Assembly (NCBI RefSeq): GCF_900095695.1
Contig: NZ_FMIQ01000022.1
Span: 1-63,454 of the forward strand
DNA length: 63,454 bases
Reading direction: 5' to 3'
DNA from: Hafnia alvei
GTDB taxonomy: Bacteria > Pseudomonadota > Gammaproteobacteria > Enterobacterales > Enterobacteriaceae
In this document: piece after piece, positions 45,918 to 55,390 of the stretch
Layout of the letters: every line of letters starts with the position of its first letter
Numbering within the stretch: position 1 is the stretch's first letter
The notes under the pieces: generated by a model
Told to the model about the DNA's origin: nothing
Databases searched by the model: none
Seen by the model: only the letters and a program-made list of their open reading frames with translations
Translations under genes and position numbers: made by a program

Positions 45918-46739
45918 ATGCACGGCGTTCCAAACCAATTTATCGATGATCGAGATCGCGCTCAGTTTAAGCACTTCGCCCACATGCCCGGCGTTGAGGT
46001 GTATCGAGCGCATATTGAACATCATGAATTTGAGCCGCATACGCATGAAGCCTATGGCATTGGCGCGATTGAGTATGGTGCCGAGCGTTTTCGCTATCGT
46101 GGCGCAAACCACGTTGCACCCGCGGACTCTTTGGTATTGATGAACCCAGACGAGCTGCATACCGGTCAATCGGGTACTGAAGGTGGCTGGCGCTATCGCA
46201 TGATTTATCTCACGCCCGAAATTTTGGCCGAGGTGAGCGGTGAATCTGACTGGTGGTTTAACGACGCGGTGAATCATCATCCTCAGTTTGCCCGAGCAAC
46301 CACTTCGCTAATAAACGCCCTGTGGCAAAACGATGAGCCCCTCGCACAATCCAGCTTGCTGAGCGAACTGCTGACATTAACGCGCCATTGGGCAAGAGCG
46401 CCACAGACGCTGAAACTTGATGCTCCGCAGCGCTTTACGCTGGTAAAAGAGTATCTCCGTGCCCATTTAGATCGGCGCATGACTTTGCCCGAATTGGCGC
46501 AGTTGGTCGATCTCAGCCCCTACCATTTTTTGCGCCAGTTTAAGGCGCAATATCACGTTACCCCACAACAAATGCTGATGGCTTATCGACTGTATGAGGC
46601 TAAAAATCTGCTGACCCGAGGCTTACCGCCCGCCCAAGTCGCCGCCGCCGTTGGTCTTACCGATCAAGCCCACCTTACCCGCGCCTTTAGCCGCTTTTAC
46701 GGCGTCACGCCCGCCCGCTATCAAAAGCAGGTGCGTTAA
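45918..46739 (+). CDS. AraC-family regulator with cupin sensor
   Basis: A 273-residue activator. The N-terminal cupin domain (about 20-120) has HHEFEPHTHEAYGIGAIEYG, with metal-like His residues. The C-terminal double helix-turn-helix runs from LRAHLDRRMTLPELAQLVDL through YHFLRQFKAQYHVTPQQMLM to AHLTRAFSRFYGVTPARYQK. It lies 98 bp upstream of an EamA transporter on the same strand, and probably controls that gene, as such pairs often do. The ligand is unknown. Confidence 0.9.
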   Translation: MHGVPNQFIDDRDRAQFKHFAHMPGVEVYRAHIEHHEFEPHTHEAYGIGAIEYGAERFRYRGANHVAPADSLVLMNPDELHTGQSGTEGGWRYRMIYLTPEILAEVSGESDWWFNDAVNHHPQFARATTSLINALWQNDEPLAQSSLLSELLTLTRHWARAPQTLKLDAPQRFTLVKEYLRAHLDRRMTLPELAQLVDLSPYHFLRQFKAQYHVTPQQMLMAYRLYEAKNLLTRGLPPAQVAAAVGLTDQAHLTRAFSRFYGVTPARYQKQVR

Positions 46740-46837
46740 TTTTTTAGCTGTTTTTACCTAAACAGCAATCTGCTACAAGACGCTTTTCCTTTCACCTTCT
46801 AGACTTGCTGCATAATCCCTTTTAAGAGTTAAGAAAG

Positions 46838-47815
46838 ATGTTAATAGGCGTGCTTTACGCGCTGGCGGCGGGGCTAATGTGGGGGCTGATTTTCGTTGGG
46901 CCGCTCATCGTGCCGGAATATCCGGCCAGCTTGCAATCCGTCGGTCGCTATCTGGCCTTTGGCCTGATTGCGCTCCCGCTGGCGTGGCACGATCGCCACC
47001 GCCTACGGCAGCTTCTGCGCAGCGATTGGGTTGAAGCCCTTAAGCTCACCATCGTGGGAAATTTCATCTATTACCTCTGCTTAGCCAGCGCGATCCAACG
47101 CACGGGCGCACCGGTCAGCACCATGATTATTGGCACCTTGCCGGTGGTGATTTCAGTGAGCGCAAATCTGAAATACAGCCATCGAGACGGAAAATTATCG
47201 TGGCGACATCTGGCCCCTTCGCTGCTGTTAATTGCTTTAGGATTGGGATGCGTCAACGTGGCGGAGCTACAGAGCGCACACGCACCCACTGATATGTTCC
47301 GTTACGTCACCGGTTTGATCTTGGCCTTCATCGGCGTGGTGTGCTGGACGTGGTATCCCATGCGCAACGCAAGCTGGCTGCGCACACATCCCGATAAAAG
47401 CCCCACGACGTGGGCCACCGCGCAGGGATTAGTGACGCTGCCGTTGGCGGTCATAGGGTATTTGCTGGTTTGGGGGCACTCCGCCATAACCGCCAATGAT
47501 TTTCCTATGCCGTTTGGCCCGCGTCCTGCGGTATTTATTGCGCTTATGCTGACCATCGGTTTGCTGTGCTCATGGCTGGGAACGCTGTGTTGGAATCAAG
47601 CCAGCCAACGCCTGCCAACCGCTAAAGTGGGGCCGCTGATCGTCTTTGAAACGCTAGCAGGCCTTAGCTATGCCTTTATCTGGCGGCATGAATGGCCACC
47701 GCTGCTAACGCTGGCCGGAGTGGTGTGCTTGGTCATTGGCGTGATGAGCGCAATGAAAGTGAAACCAACGCCGGTGGTGATAGTTCCGCTGCAAACGTCG
47801 GGTGGGAGTCGCTAA
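46838..47815 (+). CDS. EamA/DMT-family transporter
   Basis: A 325-residue inner-membrane protein with ten hydrophobic helices in two EamA repeats, the form of drug/metabolite exporters. MLIGVLYALAAGLMWGLIFV opens the first repeat, and LVVIGTLPVVISVSA-like MIIGTLPVVISVSANLKYS closes it. The second repeat ends MSAMKVKPTPVV. The gene follows an AraC regulator. The substrate is unknown; amino acid or metabolite efflux is typical. The C-terminal tail is short and polar. Confidence 0.88.
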   Translation: MLIGVLYALAAGLMWGLIFVGPLIVPEYPASLQSVGRYLAFGLIALPLAWHDRHRLRQLLRSDWVEALKLTIVGNFIYYLCLASAIQRTGAPVSTMIIGTLPVVISVSANLKYSHRDGKLSWRHLAPSLLLIALGLGCVNVAELQSAHAPTDMFRYVTGLILAFIGVVCWTWYPMRNASWLRTHPDKSPTTWATAQGLVTLPLAVIGYLLVWGHSAITANDFPMPFGPRPAVFIALMLTIGLLCSWLGTLCWNQASQRLPTAKVGPLIVFETLAGLSYAFIWRHEWPPLLTLAGVVCLVIGVMSAMKVKPTPVVIVPLQTSGGSR

Positions 47816-48117
47816 AGTATTTATTAAGCGTATTTCAACAGTTCAACATTTTGCAATAATCTGGCTTGACTGAAGAAAATTAGGGGACGTTTGCTCCCCT
47901 AAACTCTTTTCCTTTAAAATCTATTCTGTGACATAAATTACATATCCAACCTTTATTTTAAGTTTACTGATTATAAATCAGTGAACCTGATCAAACTTCC
48001 ACGAATTAATATGATGCCCAATGTATAGGGCATTTTTTGTTATCGATACTATTCGTCATAGTTAACTCGGATGATTAGAATCACTACAACTCCTAGCTTT
48101 TAAGTAAGGCTAATTTT
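47816..48117 (+). other. Intergenic region with two terminator hairpins
   Basis: AGGGGA at 47881-47886 pairs with TCCCCT at 47894-47899, and ATGCCC with GGGCAT near 48012-48030 is followed by TTTTTTG. The first closes the EamA gene. The second is a clear rho-independent terminator, possibly part of the leader of the PTS operon. Since the PRD regulator encoded downstream belongs to a family that includes antiterminators, a role in antitermination is conceivable. Confidence 0.6.
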
Positions 48118-48642
48118 ATGACAATAGCGGCTATAGATAATATCGATACGCATTCAGATCCCGATGCCTATTTTTTCGAGGAACTCACTTTTATAGAGAG
48201 TTCTTTTCAACATCAAAGTGATTACTTTGATTCAATCTTTCTCTCATTAAAAAACCGTGGCTATGTACGCGATTCGTTTTTATCGGCTATTAAACAACGC
48301 GAGAAACTGTACCCTACGGCGCTCCCCACTCACCCCTATGTCGTAGCCTTACCACATACGGATACCGAGCATGTGATAAGGCCATTTATTTGCGTGACAC
48401 GCTTGCACGATGAAATTGCCTGGCATGAAATGGCAAATGACGATAATGAACTTCAGGTTAAATTCATTCTCCTTCTCGGTTTTATAGATAAAAATCATCA
48501 CATTACACTCTTACAAACGCTAATGGAGTGTTTAAGTGATGAAGATTTCATTCAAGAAATGAATCAAGCGCCAACACCAGCCTCTTTAGTAAAACTACTC
48601 AAATCAGCCATTACAATTAATAACGAGGAAAATATAAAATGA
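48118..48642 (+). CDS. PTS IIA component, galactitol/fructose type
   Basis: A 174-residue cytoplasmic phosphocarrier of the EIIA-2 family. The active-site His is in VVALPHTDTEHVIRP (about residue 80), and the fold elements FILLLGFIDKNHHITLLQTL follow. It takes phosphate from HPr and passes it to the IIB encoded next, whose gene overlaps by four bases. The sugar or polyol is not known. GatA-like relatives serve galactitol. Confidence 0.88.
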   Translation: MTIAAIDNIDTHSDPDAYFFEELTFIESSFQHQSDYFDSIFLSLKNRGYVRDSFLSAIKQREKLYPTALPTHPYVVALPHTDTEHVIRPFICVTRLHDEIAWHEMANDDNELQVKFILLLGFIDKNHHITLLQTLMECLSDEDFIQEMNQAPTPASLVKLLKSAITINNEENIK

Positions 48643-48917
48643 AAAAAATCATTGTCGCTTGCGGAAGCGGCGTAGCAACATCACAAACCGTGGCAAGTAA
48701 AGTTTCCCGACTATTAAAAGAAAAAAACCTTAATGATATTAACGTAGAAGTTATTGACCTTAAATCACTCGACACACATATCAAGGATAGCCTCGCGTAT
48801 ATTGCCATTACAAAAGTAGATAAAAAATACCCTATCCCTGTAATTAACGGAATTGCATTTCTCACCGGCATCGGAATGGAGGCTGAGTTACAAAAAATAA
48901 TTGACGCATGTAAGTAA
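48639..48917 (+). CDS. PTS IIB component, galactitol type
   Basis: A 92-residue GatB-like domain. The phosphorylated Cys is in IVACGSGVATSQTVAS near the N-terminus, and the chain ends with the usual helix EAELQKIIDACK. It is overlapped by the IIA gene and followed by IIC after 92 bp. Confidence 0.9.
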   Translation: MKKIIVACGSGVATSQTVASKVSRLLKEKNLNDINVEVIDLKSLDTHIKDSLAYIAITKVDKKYPIPVINGIAFLTGIGMEAELQKIIDACK

Positions 48918-49009
48918 TCATATTGGCGGGCGAGATTTTTTTCTAACAAAAATCAGCAAAACAAATAAACGATAGGATTAATTAAAACATAAAGTAACGG
49001 AGCAAAGCG

Positions 49010-50410
49010 ATGAACTTTCTCAGTACAATTATAAATTATATTCTAGCTCTAGGTGCACCAGTTTTCGTTCCCCTAATTATGCTAATTGCGGGCTTAATTG
49101 TACGCATGAAGTTTAAGGATGCAGCATCGGCGGCTATCACCCTCGGCGTGGCTTTCGTCGGCATGAGTATGCTGATTAGTTTTATGGTCGGAGCTATTGG
49201 TGTTGCGGCACAAACGATGATGAAACGCACAGGGCTCGAGTTAAGCATCATTGATGGCGGTTGGACAACCATGGCGAATATCTCATGGGCTTGGCCCTAT
49301 GCCTTTGCCATGTTCCCGTTACAGGTTGGGGTTAATATCCTGATGCTTATGTGCAATAAAACCAACACGTTTAATGCTGACCTCTGGAACGTTTGGGGCA
49401 AAATATTCACCGCATTCATCGTTATCAGCGTGACTACCCCCATATTTGGCAGTGGTTGGAGCTTAGCACTGGCATTTCTCATTGCCGCATTCCAGATAGT
49501 CATGGAACTGAATGCGGGTGATATTCATCAACATCGAATAGAAAAGCTGACCGGGATCCCCAGCGTAACCTGCACCCATAGGATGGTTTTTTTTGGCGCC
49601 ATTTATTATCCCTTCGACCTACTGCTGCGTAAAATTCCAGCATTAAACAAGCCTATGGATGCAGCAGCTTTACGCCAGAAAGTGGGGGTATTTGCTGAAA
49701 ACCATACTATCGGTTTTCTCCTAGGCATCATGTTCGGAATTATTGCCGGATACAGTCTTGCCGCAACATTAATGCTTGGGGTACAAGCAGCTACTGCTTT
49801 AATGTTATTCCCTATGATTTCAAAGCTGTTCATGCAAGCGCTGTCTCCAATATCCGAAGCCATTAGTACCTACATGAATAACAAATTTTCAGGTCGAAAA
49901 CTGTTTATCGGTATTGATTGGCCCTTTATGGGCGGCGCGAGCGAAATTTGGTTTGCAGTGATTGTTGCTATTCCATTAACCCTCATCTGGGCCGTTATTT
50001 TACCTGGAAACAAGATACTGCCTTTTGCCGGAATCATTAATATTGCCTTAATTGTGCCCGCTTATCTGGTTACCAAGGGCAATACTTTGCGTATGGTGAT
50101 CCTCAGTATTATTGGCATTCCATTCTTCCTGTTTGTTGGCACTCAGTTTGCTCCGATGATTACAGAGTTAGGGCTCGCAACTAAGGCTATTGATATCCCT
50201 GCTGGACAATTAATCTCCAATAGCTCCATTGATGGCCCTGTCTTTACTTATGCTTTCTCATTTTTATTCAAGCTATTGCAAGGCAGCTTTGTCCCTCTGT
50301 TGTTAGCTGTGTTCTGGGCATGTAGCTACTTTTTCTATGCTCAGGAATTAAGAAAAGAGACAGACCAAGAAACAACCAATATTGAAGCAGAACAGATACC
50401 AGAGGCGTAA
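49010..50410 (+). CDS. PTS IIC permease, galactitol type
   Basis: A 466-residue membrane permease of the GatC family, with about ten membrane helices. Family marks are INYILALGAPVFVPLIMLIA at the start, GLELSIIDGGWTTMANISWA, FNADLWNVWGKIF, and MGGASEIWFAVIVAIPLT. It has GC content and codon use like the genes around it. It imports and phosphorylates the substrate with IIA and IIB. The substrate could be galactitol or another pentitol/tetritol. Confidence 0.92.
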   Translation: MNFLSTIINYILALGAPVFVPLIMLIAGLIVRMKFKDAASAAITLGVAFVGMSMLISFMVGAIGVAAQTMMKRTGLELSIIDGGWTTMANISWAWPYAFAMFPLQVGVNILMLMCNKTNTFNADLWNVWGKIFTAFIVISVTTPIFGSGWSLALAFLIAAFQIVMELNAGDIHQHRIEKLTGIPSVTCTHRMVFFGAIYYPFDLLLRKIPALNKPMDAAALRQKVGVFAENHTIGFLLGIMFGIIAGYSLAATLMLGVQAATALMLFPMISKLFMQALSPISEAISTYMNNKFSGRKLFIGIDWPFMGGASEIWFAVIVAIPLTLIWAVILPGNKILPFAGIINIALIVPAYLVTKGNTLRMVILSIIGIPFFLFVGTQFAPMITELGLATKAIDIPAGQLISNSSIDGPVFTYAFSFLFKLLQGSFVPLLLAVFWACSYFFYAQELRKETDQETTNIEAEQIPEA

Positions 50411-50464
50411 TAACTAAAAAGGCAGAGCGCTGAAGTCACCCCTAACATACGAGGATCTTGCATT

Positions 50465-52528
50465 ATGGCTGTTGATAAACGTGTCTTCACCGTACTTGAC
50501 GCGATTGTGAGCGATCCTAGTATCACGGGTGTAGCGCTTGAGTCTGAATTTAATCTGACGCGCAAGCAATTAAGCTACACAATTAAAAAAATAAATGATT
50601 ACCTTGAGTCACACCACGTTGAAACTATCACTCGATTAAAAACAGGTAAACTTCACGTTCCCAAGCATGTGATCGAAAAATTTCGACACCAAGAAGATGT
50701 CGTATTTAATAATCGCTATCTTTTCGCAGAGGAAGAGCGAGGGGAGTTAATTATTTTCTTTTTGTTAACCAGAGCAGAACGTTTATCTCTATTACACCTG
50801 ACATCAGCACTTAACGTTAGCCAAAACACCATCATCAACGATATTAAGAAAATTAAATCCAGTGTTAGTCAATATAATTTAAAAATTCACTATAACCGTG
50901 AACAAGGATACCACGTTGAGGGAGAGGAAATTAAAAAGCGCTATCTGCTTCTCAGCACATTGCGTAAAATCCTCATACTACCCGTATCTAAAAATATCAT
51001 TGCACAATATAACAATGTTATCTCTGAATACATTGAACAGGTCGGCAATACTTTTAGCGAGATAGAAAAATGTCTAAAAATTCAATTTACCGACCAGCAA
51101 CTACAAGAGTTAATCTATTTTATTTGTTTTATCCAACATCGGATAAAACTTGGAAAAACAGTAGAATTACTTCCTGACACTTACAGCGAAATCACCCACG
51201 GTCGTGATTTTAAACTTATGCAAAACATCATTCACAAAATGGGAGTCAATCAATATAATGAACATATATTTCTAACGGCAATAATCCAAAGCTCTAACAT
51301 TCAAACTATATCAGATAAATATTTTCATTTAGACACTCTACTGCTTGAAAGTGTGGTTGTGGTAGTGGATAACTTTGAAAAAATCAGCTGCATTACAATC
51401 AAAGAGAAGAGTGAGCTCATCGAGAAAATTTATCAGCATTGGAAGCCTGCTTATTACCGTATTCGCTACCATCTCACCAATACCAATAGCGTATATGACT
51501 TAGTTGCGAAAGAATTTAACCATCTACATGAGATGGTACGCCGCGCAGTGTTGCCTTTCGAAAAAATATTACACTGTGAAGTACCAAATGAAGAGGTGGC
51601 TTTCTTAACTGTATTATTTGGTGGATGGCTCACACGCGAAGGGCTAATTAACAACATAAAAATGCAAAAAACAGCCATTGTCGTTAGTGAAAACAGTGCG
51701 ACTGTCTCGACTTATCTGTATTTAACATTACAAGTTTTATTACCAGAGCTGCATTTTATCGAAATGATGTCGCGCCGAGAATTTGAAAAATACTCTCGCC
51801 ATTATGACGTCGTTTTTTCCACGACTTTTATTAAAACAGATAAAATTTTATTCGTCGTAGACCCTGCGATTAACAGCTTTCATAAAAGTACATTTCGGCA
51901 TCAAGTCATTAGCTCACTACAGGGGGTTGACCCACATATTATCCAAGTGGAAGAGCTTCTATTGATACTTGAAAAATACGGCACAATCCATGATAAAAAA
52001 GGCCTACAAAAAGAGCTGACTAGCTACATTTACGATGAAAGCAGCTCCGAGTGTCAGCCTCATTCTTTAACCTCTGAAACACCATCGCTAAGTGAACTGC
52101 TGTGTGATGAACACCTTTGTTTTCAGGATACAAACACGTTGTCTTGGGAGCAATCCATTGCTAAAACAGCATCCCCATTGCTGACTCAAAACCTGCTAGA
52201 ACCCCGTTACATAACCACTATGCTTAACAAAATTTCTATTGAGCAGCCATATATCATGTTGGCTGAGGGGCTCATTATTGCTCATGCTGGCGTGGATGAC
52301 GGCGTAAATAAAACCTGCATGTCCCTCCTACGCTTACCAGAGAAAATTAGCATTGCAGGTTATATGCAAGCCGACATCATTATTGTGCTTGCAACCAATA
52401 ACCCACAAAAACACCTAAAAGCGCTAGCACAACTTAACGAATTTCTTGAGTTTAATGAGGGCGGAGAAAAAATCCGCAGCTCGATAAATAAAGAGGCGTT
52501 ATTACAGCATCTATCTGTCTATTCTTAG
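50465..52528 (+). CDS. PRD-containing BglG/MtlR-type regulator
   Basis: A 687-residue regulator. Two N-terminal helix-turn-helix parts (about 1-65, and 90-150 with LLHLTSALNVSQNTIINDIK) are followed by two PTS-regulation domains (about 185-400, with conserved His such as CFIQHRIKLGK and EFNHLHEMVRR). A IIB-like region follows (about 400-490), then a C-terminal IIA-like domain with the phospho-His in LIIAHAGVDDGVN near residue 600. It has no RNA-binding CAT domain, so it is a DNA-binding activator rather than an antiterminator. It lies in the operon and likely responds to PTS phosphorylation. Confidence 0.87.
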   Translation: MAVDKRVFTVLDAIVSDPSITGVALESEFNLTRKQLSYTIKKINDYLESHHVETITRLKTGKLHVPKHVIEKFRHQEDVVFNNRYLFAEEERGELIIFFLLTRAERLSLLHLTSALNVSQNTIINDIKKIKSSVSQYNLKIHYNREQGYHVEGEEIKKRYLLLSTLRKILILPVSKNIIAQYNNVISEYIEQVGNTFSEIEKCLKIQFTDQQLQELIYFICFIQHRIKLGKTVELLPDTYSEITHGRDFKLMQNIIHKMGVNQYNEHIFLTAIIQSSNIQTISDKYFHLDTLLLESVVVVVDNFEKISCITIKEKSELIEKIYQHWKPAYYRIRYHLTNTNSVYDLVAKEFNHLHEMVRRAVLPFEKILHCEVPNEEVAFLTVLFGGWLTREGLINNIKMQKTAIVVSENSATVSTYLYLTLQVLLPELHFIEMMSRREFEKYSRHYDVVFSTTFIKTDKILFVVDPAINSFHKSTFRHQVISSLQGVDPHIIQVEELLLILEKYGTIHDKKGLQKELTSYIYDESSSECQPHSLTSETPSLSELLCDEHLCFQDTNTLSWEQSIAKTASPLLTQNLLEPRYITTMLNKISIEQPYIMLAEGLIIAHAGVDDGVNKTCMSLLRLPEKISIAGYMQADIIIVLATNNPQKHLKALAQLNEFLEFNEGGEKIRSSINKEALLQHLSVYS

Positions 52529-52596
52529 TTTTGTTATATCGCGTGGCGTTTATTTTTCGCCATTACCTCCGTCATTCTGACTATAGGATATATATC

Positions 52597-53253
52597 ATGT
52601 TAGACGTTCAGAAAAAGCAAGTTGTAGAAATGGCCAAACTGGCTCAGCAATGGGGGCTATGCAAACATAAGGCCGGAAACTCTAGCGTTCGAGATAAAGA
52701 GACAGGATATATCCTCGTTACCCCTACAACGATTGATAAGTCTGTACTCACACCACGCGACATTGTCGTTATGGATATTAATGCTAACGTTATTGAGAGT
52801 GAGTCTGGTCTTCGTCCTACTAGCGAATGCCTCATGCACATTGAAATTTATAAGGCGCGTGAAGATATATTTGCCATATCTCACACCCATTCAATCTATG
52901 CCACCTCATTTGCAGTATTAAATAAACCGATCCCCGCGATCGTATACGAATGCGCAATTTTAAACTTAAAAGATGGAATTATTCCTGTTGCACCTTACGG
53001 CAGACCCGGAACGCCTGCACTTTCCACCAGTGTTATAGAGCCCATTTTACGTGCAGATGCGATTTTAATGGAAAAACACGGCGCTATCGGGGTAGATAAA
53101 GAGCCGTATGAGGCCGTATTAAAATCGGCTTACATCGAGGAAATGGCTGAAATCTATTACCATGCATTACTCATCAACGACGGAAAAGAGCCAGAAAATT
53201 TCCCACCTCACGAATTACAAAGCTGGGCTTACCCTAAAGAAATAAAATTCTAA
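52597..53253 (+). CDS. Class II aldolase/epimerase
   Basis: A protein of 218 residues from ATG 52597 (AGGA eight bases upstream; the frame before it, from 52531, has no site). Zinc ligands are present: SECLMHIEIYKA has the catalytic Glu, AISHTHSIYATSFA has two His, and ILMEKHGAIGV the third. The family covers L-fuculose-1-phosphate aldolase and L-ribulose-5-phosphate 4-epimerase. Here it probably cleaves a phosphorylated ketose into a triose and a second fragment that the kinases handle. Confidence 0.85.
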   Translation: MLDVQKKQVVEMAKLAQQWGLCKHKAGNSSVRDKETGYILVTPTTIDKSVLTPRDIVVMDINANVIESESGLRPTSECLMHIEIYKAREDIFAISHTHSIYATSFAVLNKPIPAIVYECAILNLKDGIIPVAPYGRPGTPALSTSVIEPILRADAILMEKHGAIGVDKEPYEAVLKSAYIEEMAEIYYHALLINDGKEPENFPPHELQSWAYPKEIKF

Positions 53254-53382
53254 TTAAGCATTTCGCTTAGATATATTATTTCCTGCCCTCACCAGGCCGG
53301 CACTAGCCTGTGCTCTATTCTATCGCGCAGGCTACTTAATATGACAATAGCAATTATTGTTTTAACTCCATTGAGAAACAAT

Positions 53383-54399
53383 ATGAAAAAATTCATCAAC
53401 TCAGCAGAAGACTTTATTCCTGAAGTATTAAATGGAATTTATCTTGCTCATGCCGAAAAATTTAATTTTGTTAATAACGATCTGCATTGTTTAGTTTCTA
53501 CCGATAAACATCCCGGCAAAGTCGCCATCGTTACCGGTGGTGGTTCTGGACATTTACCCCTTTTTCTTGGCTACGTGGGTAAAGGTATGCTAGACGGCTG
53601 TGGCGTTGGCGATGTTTTTCAATCTCCTAATCCTGAGCAAATTTTATCAATCACGCAGGCTGTCGATTCAGGCGCAGGCGTACTCTATCTGTATGGCAAC
53701 TATAACGGCGATATTTTTAATTTTGATATGGCCGCGGAAATGGCTGAGTTCGAAAGCAATATTGTCACAGCTACCGTCATCGCTGGTGATGATATCGCTT
53801 GCCCACCAGCATCTACTGGCGAGCCTAGCCGCCGCCGTGGCGTTGCGGGTATCTTTTTTGCGTACAAATGTGCTGGAGCAGCTGCCGCACAAATGCTGGA
53901 TTTAGCCAACGTTCAGCGTATTGCCCAAAAAGCCTGCGATAACATCAGAACCATCGGCGTTGGGCTTTCGCCATGTATCGTTCCTCGCGTAGGCAAACCG
54001 AGCTTTCATATTGGCAATGATGAAATGGAAATCGGCATTGGTATTCACGGCGAAAGCGGTATTCGCCGCGGAGAGAAACTGCCAGCCAACAGTATTGTTG
54101 ACGAATTAATGAGTAACCTACTTGCCGATTATCCGCTCCATGCGGGCGATGAAGTTGCCATCCTGATCAATGGCCTCGGCGCAACGCCTCTGGAAGAGCT
54201 TTATTTAGTTTATGGTAGGGCCTGTCAAACGTTAAAGAATGCCGGAATCATAGTATTCAAAACCTATGTTGGAGAATATGCCACTGCCATGGAGATGGCT
54301 GGGTTATCAATCAGCTTAATGCGCGTAGATGATGAACTAAAACAGCTTTTGCTACATGAAGCTAATACGCCCATGTTTAAGCAATTTCAGGGGGAATAG
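53383..54399 (+). CDS. DhaK-like kinase subunit (first copy)
   Basis: A protein of 338 residues. The start at 53383 (MKKFINSAEDFIPEVLNGI) matches the family; the 14-residue extension to 53341 does not. Motifs include GKVAIVTGGGSGHLPLFLGY, DVFQSPNPEQILSI, and the substrate-binding His in IGIHGESGI. DhaK binds a ketone substrate such as dihydroxyacetone covalently through that His. The second subunit DhaL follows after five bases. It may act on another short ketose such as erythrulose. Confidence 0.88.
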   Translation: MKKFINSAEDFIPEVLNGIYLAHAEKFNFVNNDLHCLVSTDKHPGKVAIVTGGGSGHLPLFLGYVGKGMLDGCGVGDVFQSPNPEQILSITQAVDSGAGVLYLYGNYNGDIFNFDMAAEMAEFESNIVTATVIAGDDIACPPASTGEPSRRRGVAGIFFAYKCAGAAAAQMLDLANVQRIAQKACDNIRTIGVGLSPCIVPRVGKPSFHIGNDEMEIGIGIHGESGIRRGEKLPANSIVDELMSNLLADYPLHAGDEVAILINGLGATPLEELYLVYGRACQTLKNAGIIVFKTYVGEYATAMEMAGLSISLMRVDDELKQLLLHEANTPMFKQFQGE

Positions 54400-54404
54400 T
54401 AAAC

Positions 54405-55052
54405 ATGCGCCTGACAACCAGCCAGCTTAAATTACTGTTTGCTCAATGGGCGAATATTATGTCGGCCCAAAAAGAAACGTTGATTGCAATGGATAGCATC
54501 GTCGGTGATGGCGATCTTGGCCTCACTATGAGCGACGGCTTCAGCGCCGCCTATCATGCAATATCTCGCAGTGATGAAACTGATATAGGGAAATTTTTCT
54601 ACCTCGCAGGGAAAACGATGTCGTCCTCAGTCCCTTCCACCATGGGAACCTTAATGGCCGCCGGCCTTATTGAGGTGGGTAAAATATTTAAAGGAAAAAA
54701 CCGACTCAACAGCGAAGATTTTGGCGTCTTGTTTCAGGCCTTTTACAACGGAGTGCAAAACAGAGGTAAGGCTCAGCTTGGTGAGAAGACGTTCCTTGAT
54801 GGCCTATTCCCCGCAGTCTATGTTCTCAACGGGAAAGATGCGGAGACACAGGATTGGGTTTCTCTTGCCTACCAAGCCTATGAAGAAACAAAGCAGGGAG
54901 TACAGGACACCACCACGCTAATAGCAAAACATGGACGCGCCGCAACACACGGGGAACGTTCGCGGTCATTACTAGATCCCGGTGCCTATGTTGCCCAACT
55001 ATTAATTAGCGGGTATTGCACGTTTGCTAATGATTATTTAGCTCAAGACTAA
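54405..55052 (+). CDS. DhaL-like kinase subunit (first copy)
   Basis: A 215-residue nucleotide-binding subunit. The ADP/Mg-binding Asp cluster is in AMDSIVGDGDLGLTMSDGF, with SSVPSTMGTLMAAGL and LGEKTFLDGLFPAVY, and the C-terminal HGERSRSLLDPGAYVAQLLI. In the PTS-linked enzyme, DhaL keeps ADP bound and is rephosphorylated by DhaM. No DhaM IIA domain is encoded here, though an HPr-like gene follows. Confidence 0.88.
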   Translation: MRLTTSQLKLLFAQWANIMSAQKETLIAMDSIVGDGDLGLTMSDGFSAAYHAISRSDETDIGKFFYLAGKTMSSSVPSTMGTLMAAGLIEVGKIFKGKNRLNSEDFGVLFQAFYNGVQNRGKAQLGEKTFLDGLFPAVYVLNGKDAETQDWVSLAYQAYEETKQGVQDTTTLIAKHGRAATHGERSRSLLDPGAYVAQLLISGYCTFANDYLAQD

Positions 55053-55071
55053 CGATAAAGAGGATTTTTCC

Positions 55072-55338
55072 ATGCTAAAAGAAATCGTCATCGTGGGTAA
55101 TCAAACCGGTATCCATGCCCGACCCGCAGGGGTGCTTGCTAAAGCTGTGGGAAAGTTTCAATCACGTATTGAGCTGGTTTATAACGGAAAAACCATCAAA
55201 GCCAAAAGCATTATGGGAATTCTAGGCGCAGGGATTAAGGGGCGCACTCAGGTAGAGATTATCTGTGACGGACAAGATGAAGAGCATGCCATGCAGGAGT
55301 TAAAGCAGCTTTTTGCACGTGGCTTTGGGTTTGACTAA
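55072..55338 (+). CDS. HPr-family phosphocarrier
   Basis: An 88-residue HPr protein. The active His is in NQTGIHARPAGVLAKAV (about residue 15), and the regulatory-type Ser region is KAKSIMGILGAGIKGRTQVE. It is the last gene of the operon and may serve the PTS proteins and the DhaK/DhaL pair of this locus instead of general HPr. DhaM of E. coli contains such a domain fused to IIA and a short EI part; here it is alone. Confidence 0.9.
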   Translation: MLKEIVIVGNQTGIHARPAGVLAKAVGKFQSRIELVYNGKTIKAKSIMGILGAGIKGRTQVEIICDGQDEEHAMQELKQLFARGFGFD

Positions 55339-55345
55339 GCAAAGC

Positions 55346-55374
55346 GCTAACGGCCACGCCGCGTGGCCGTTAGC
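55346..55374. terminator. Two-way hairpin between convergent operons
   Basis: GCTAACGGCCAC (55346-55357) pairs perfectly with GTGGCCGTTAGC (55363-55374) around GCCGC. It lies between the stops of the HPr gene and the second dhaL-like gene. It has no long T-run on either side but should stop or protect both transcripts. Confidence 0.6.
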
Positions 55375-55390
55375 ATGAGGTCTGATCATC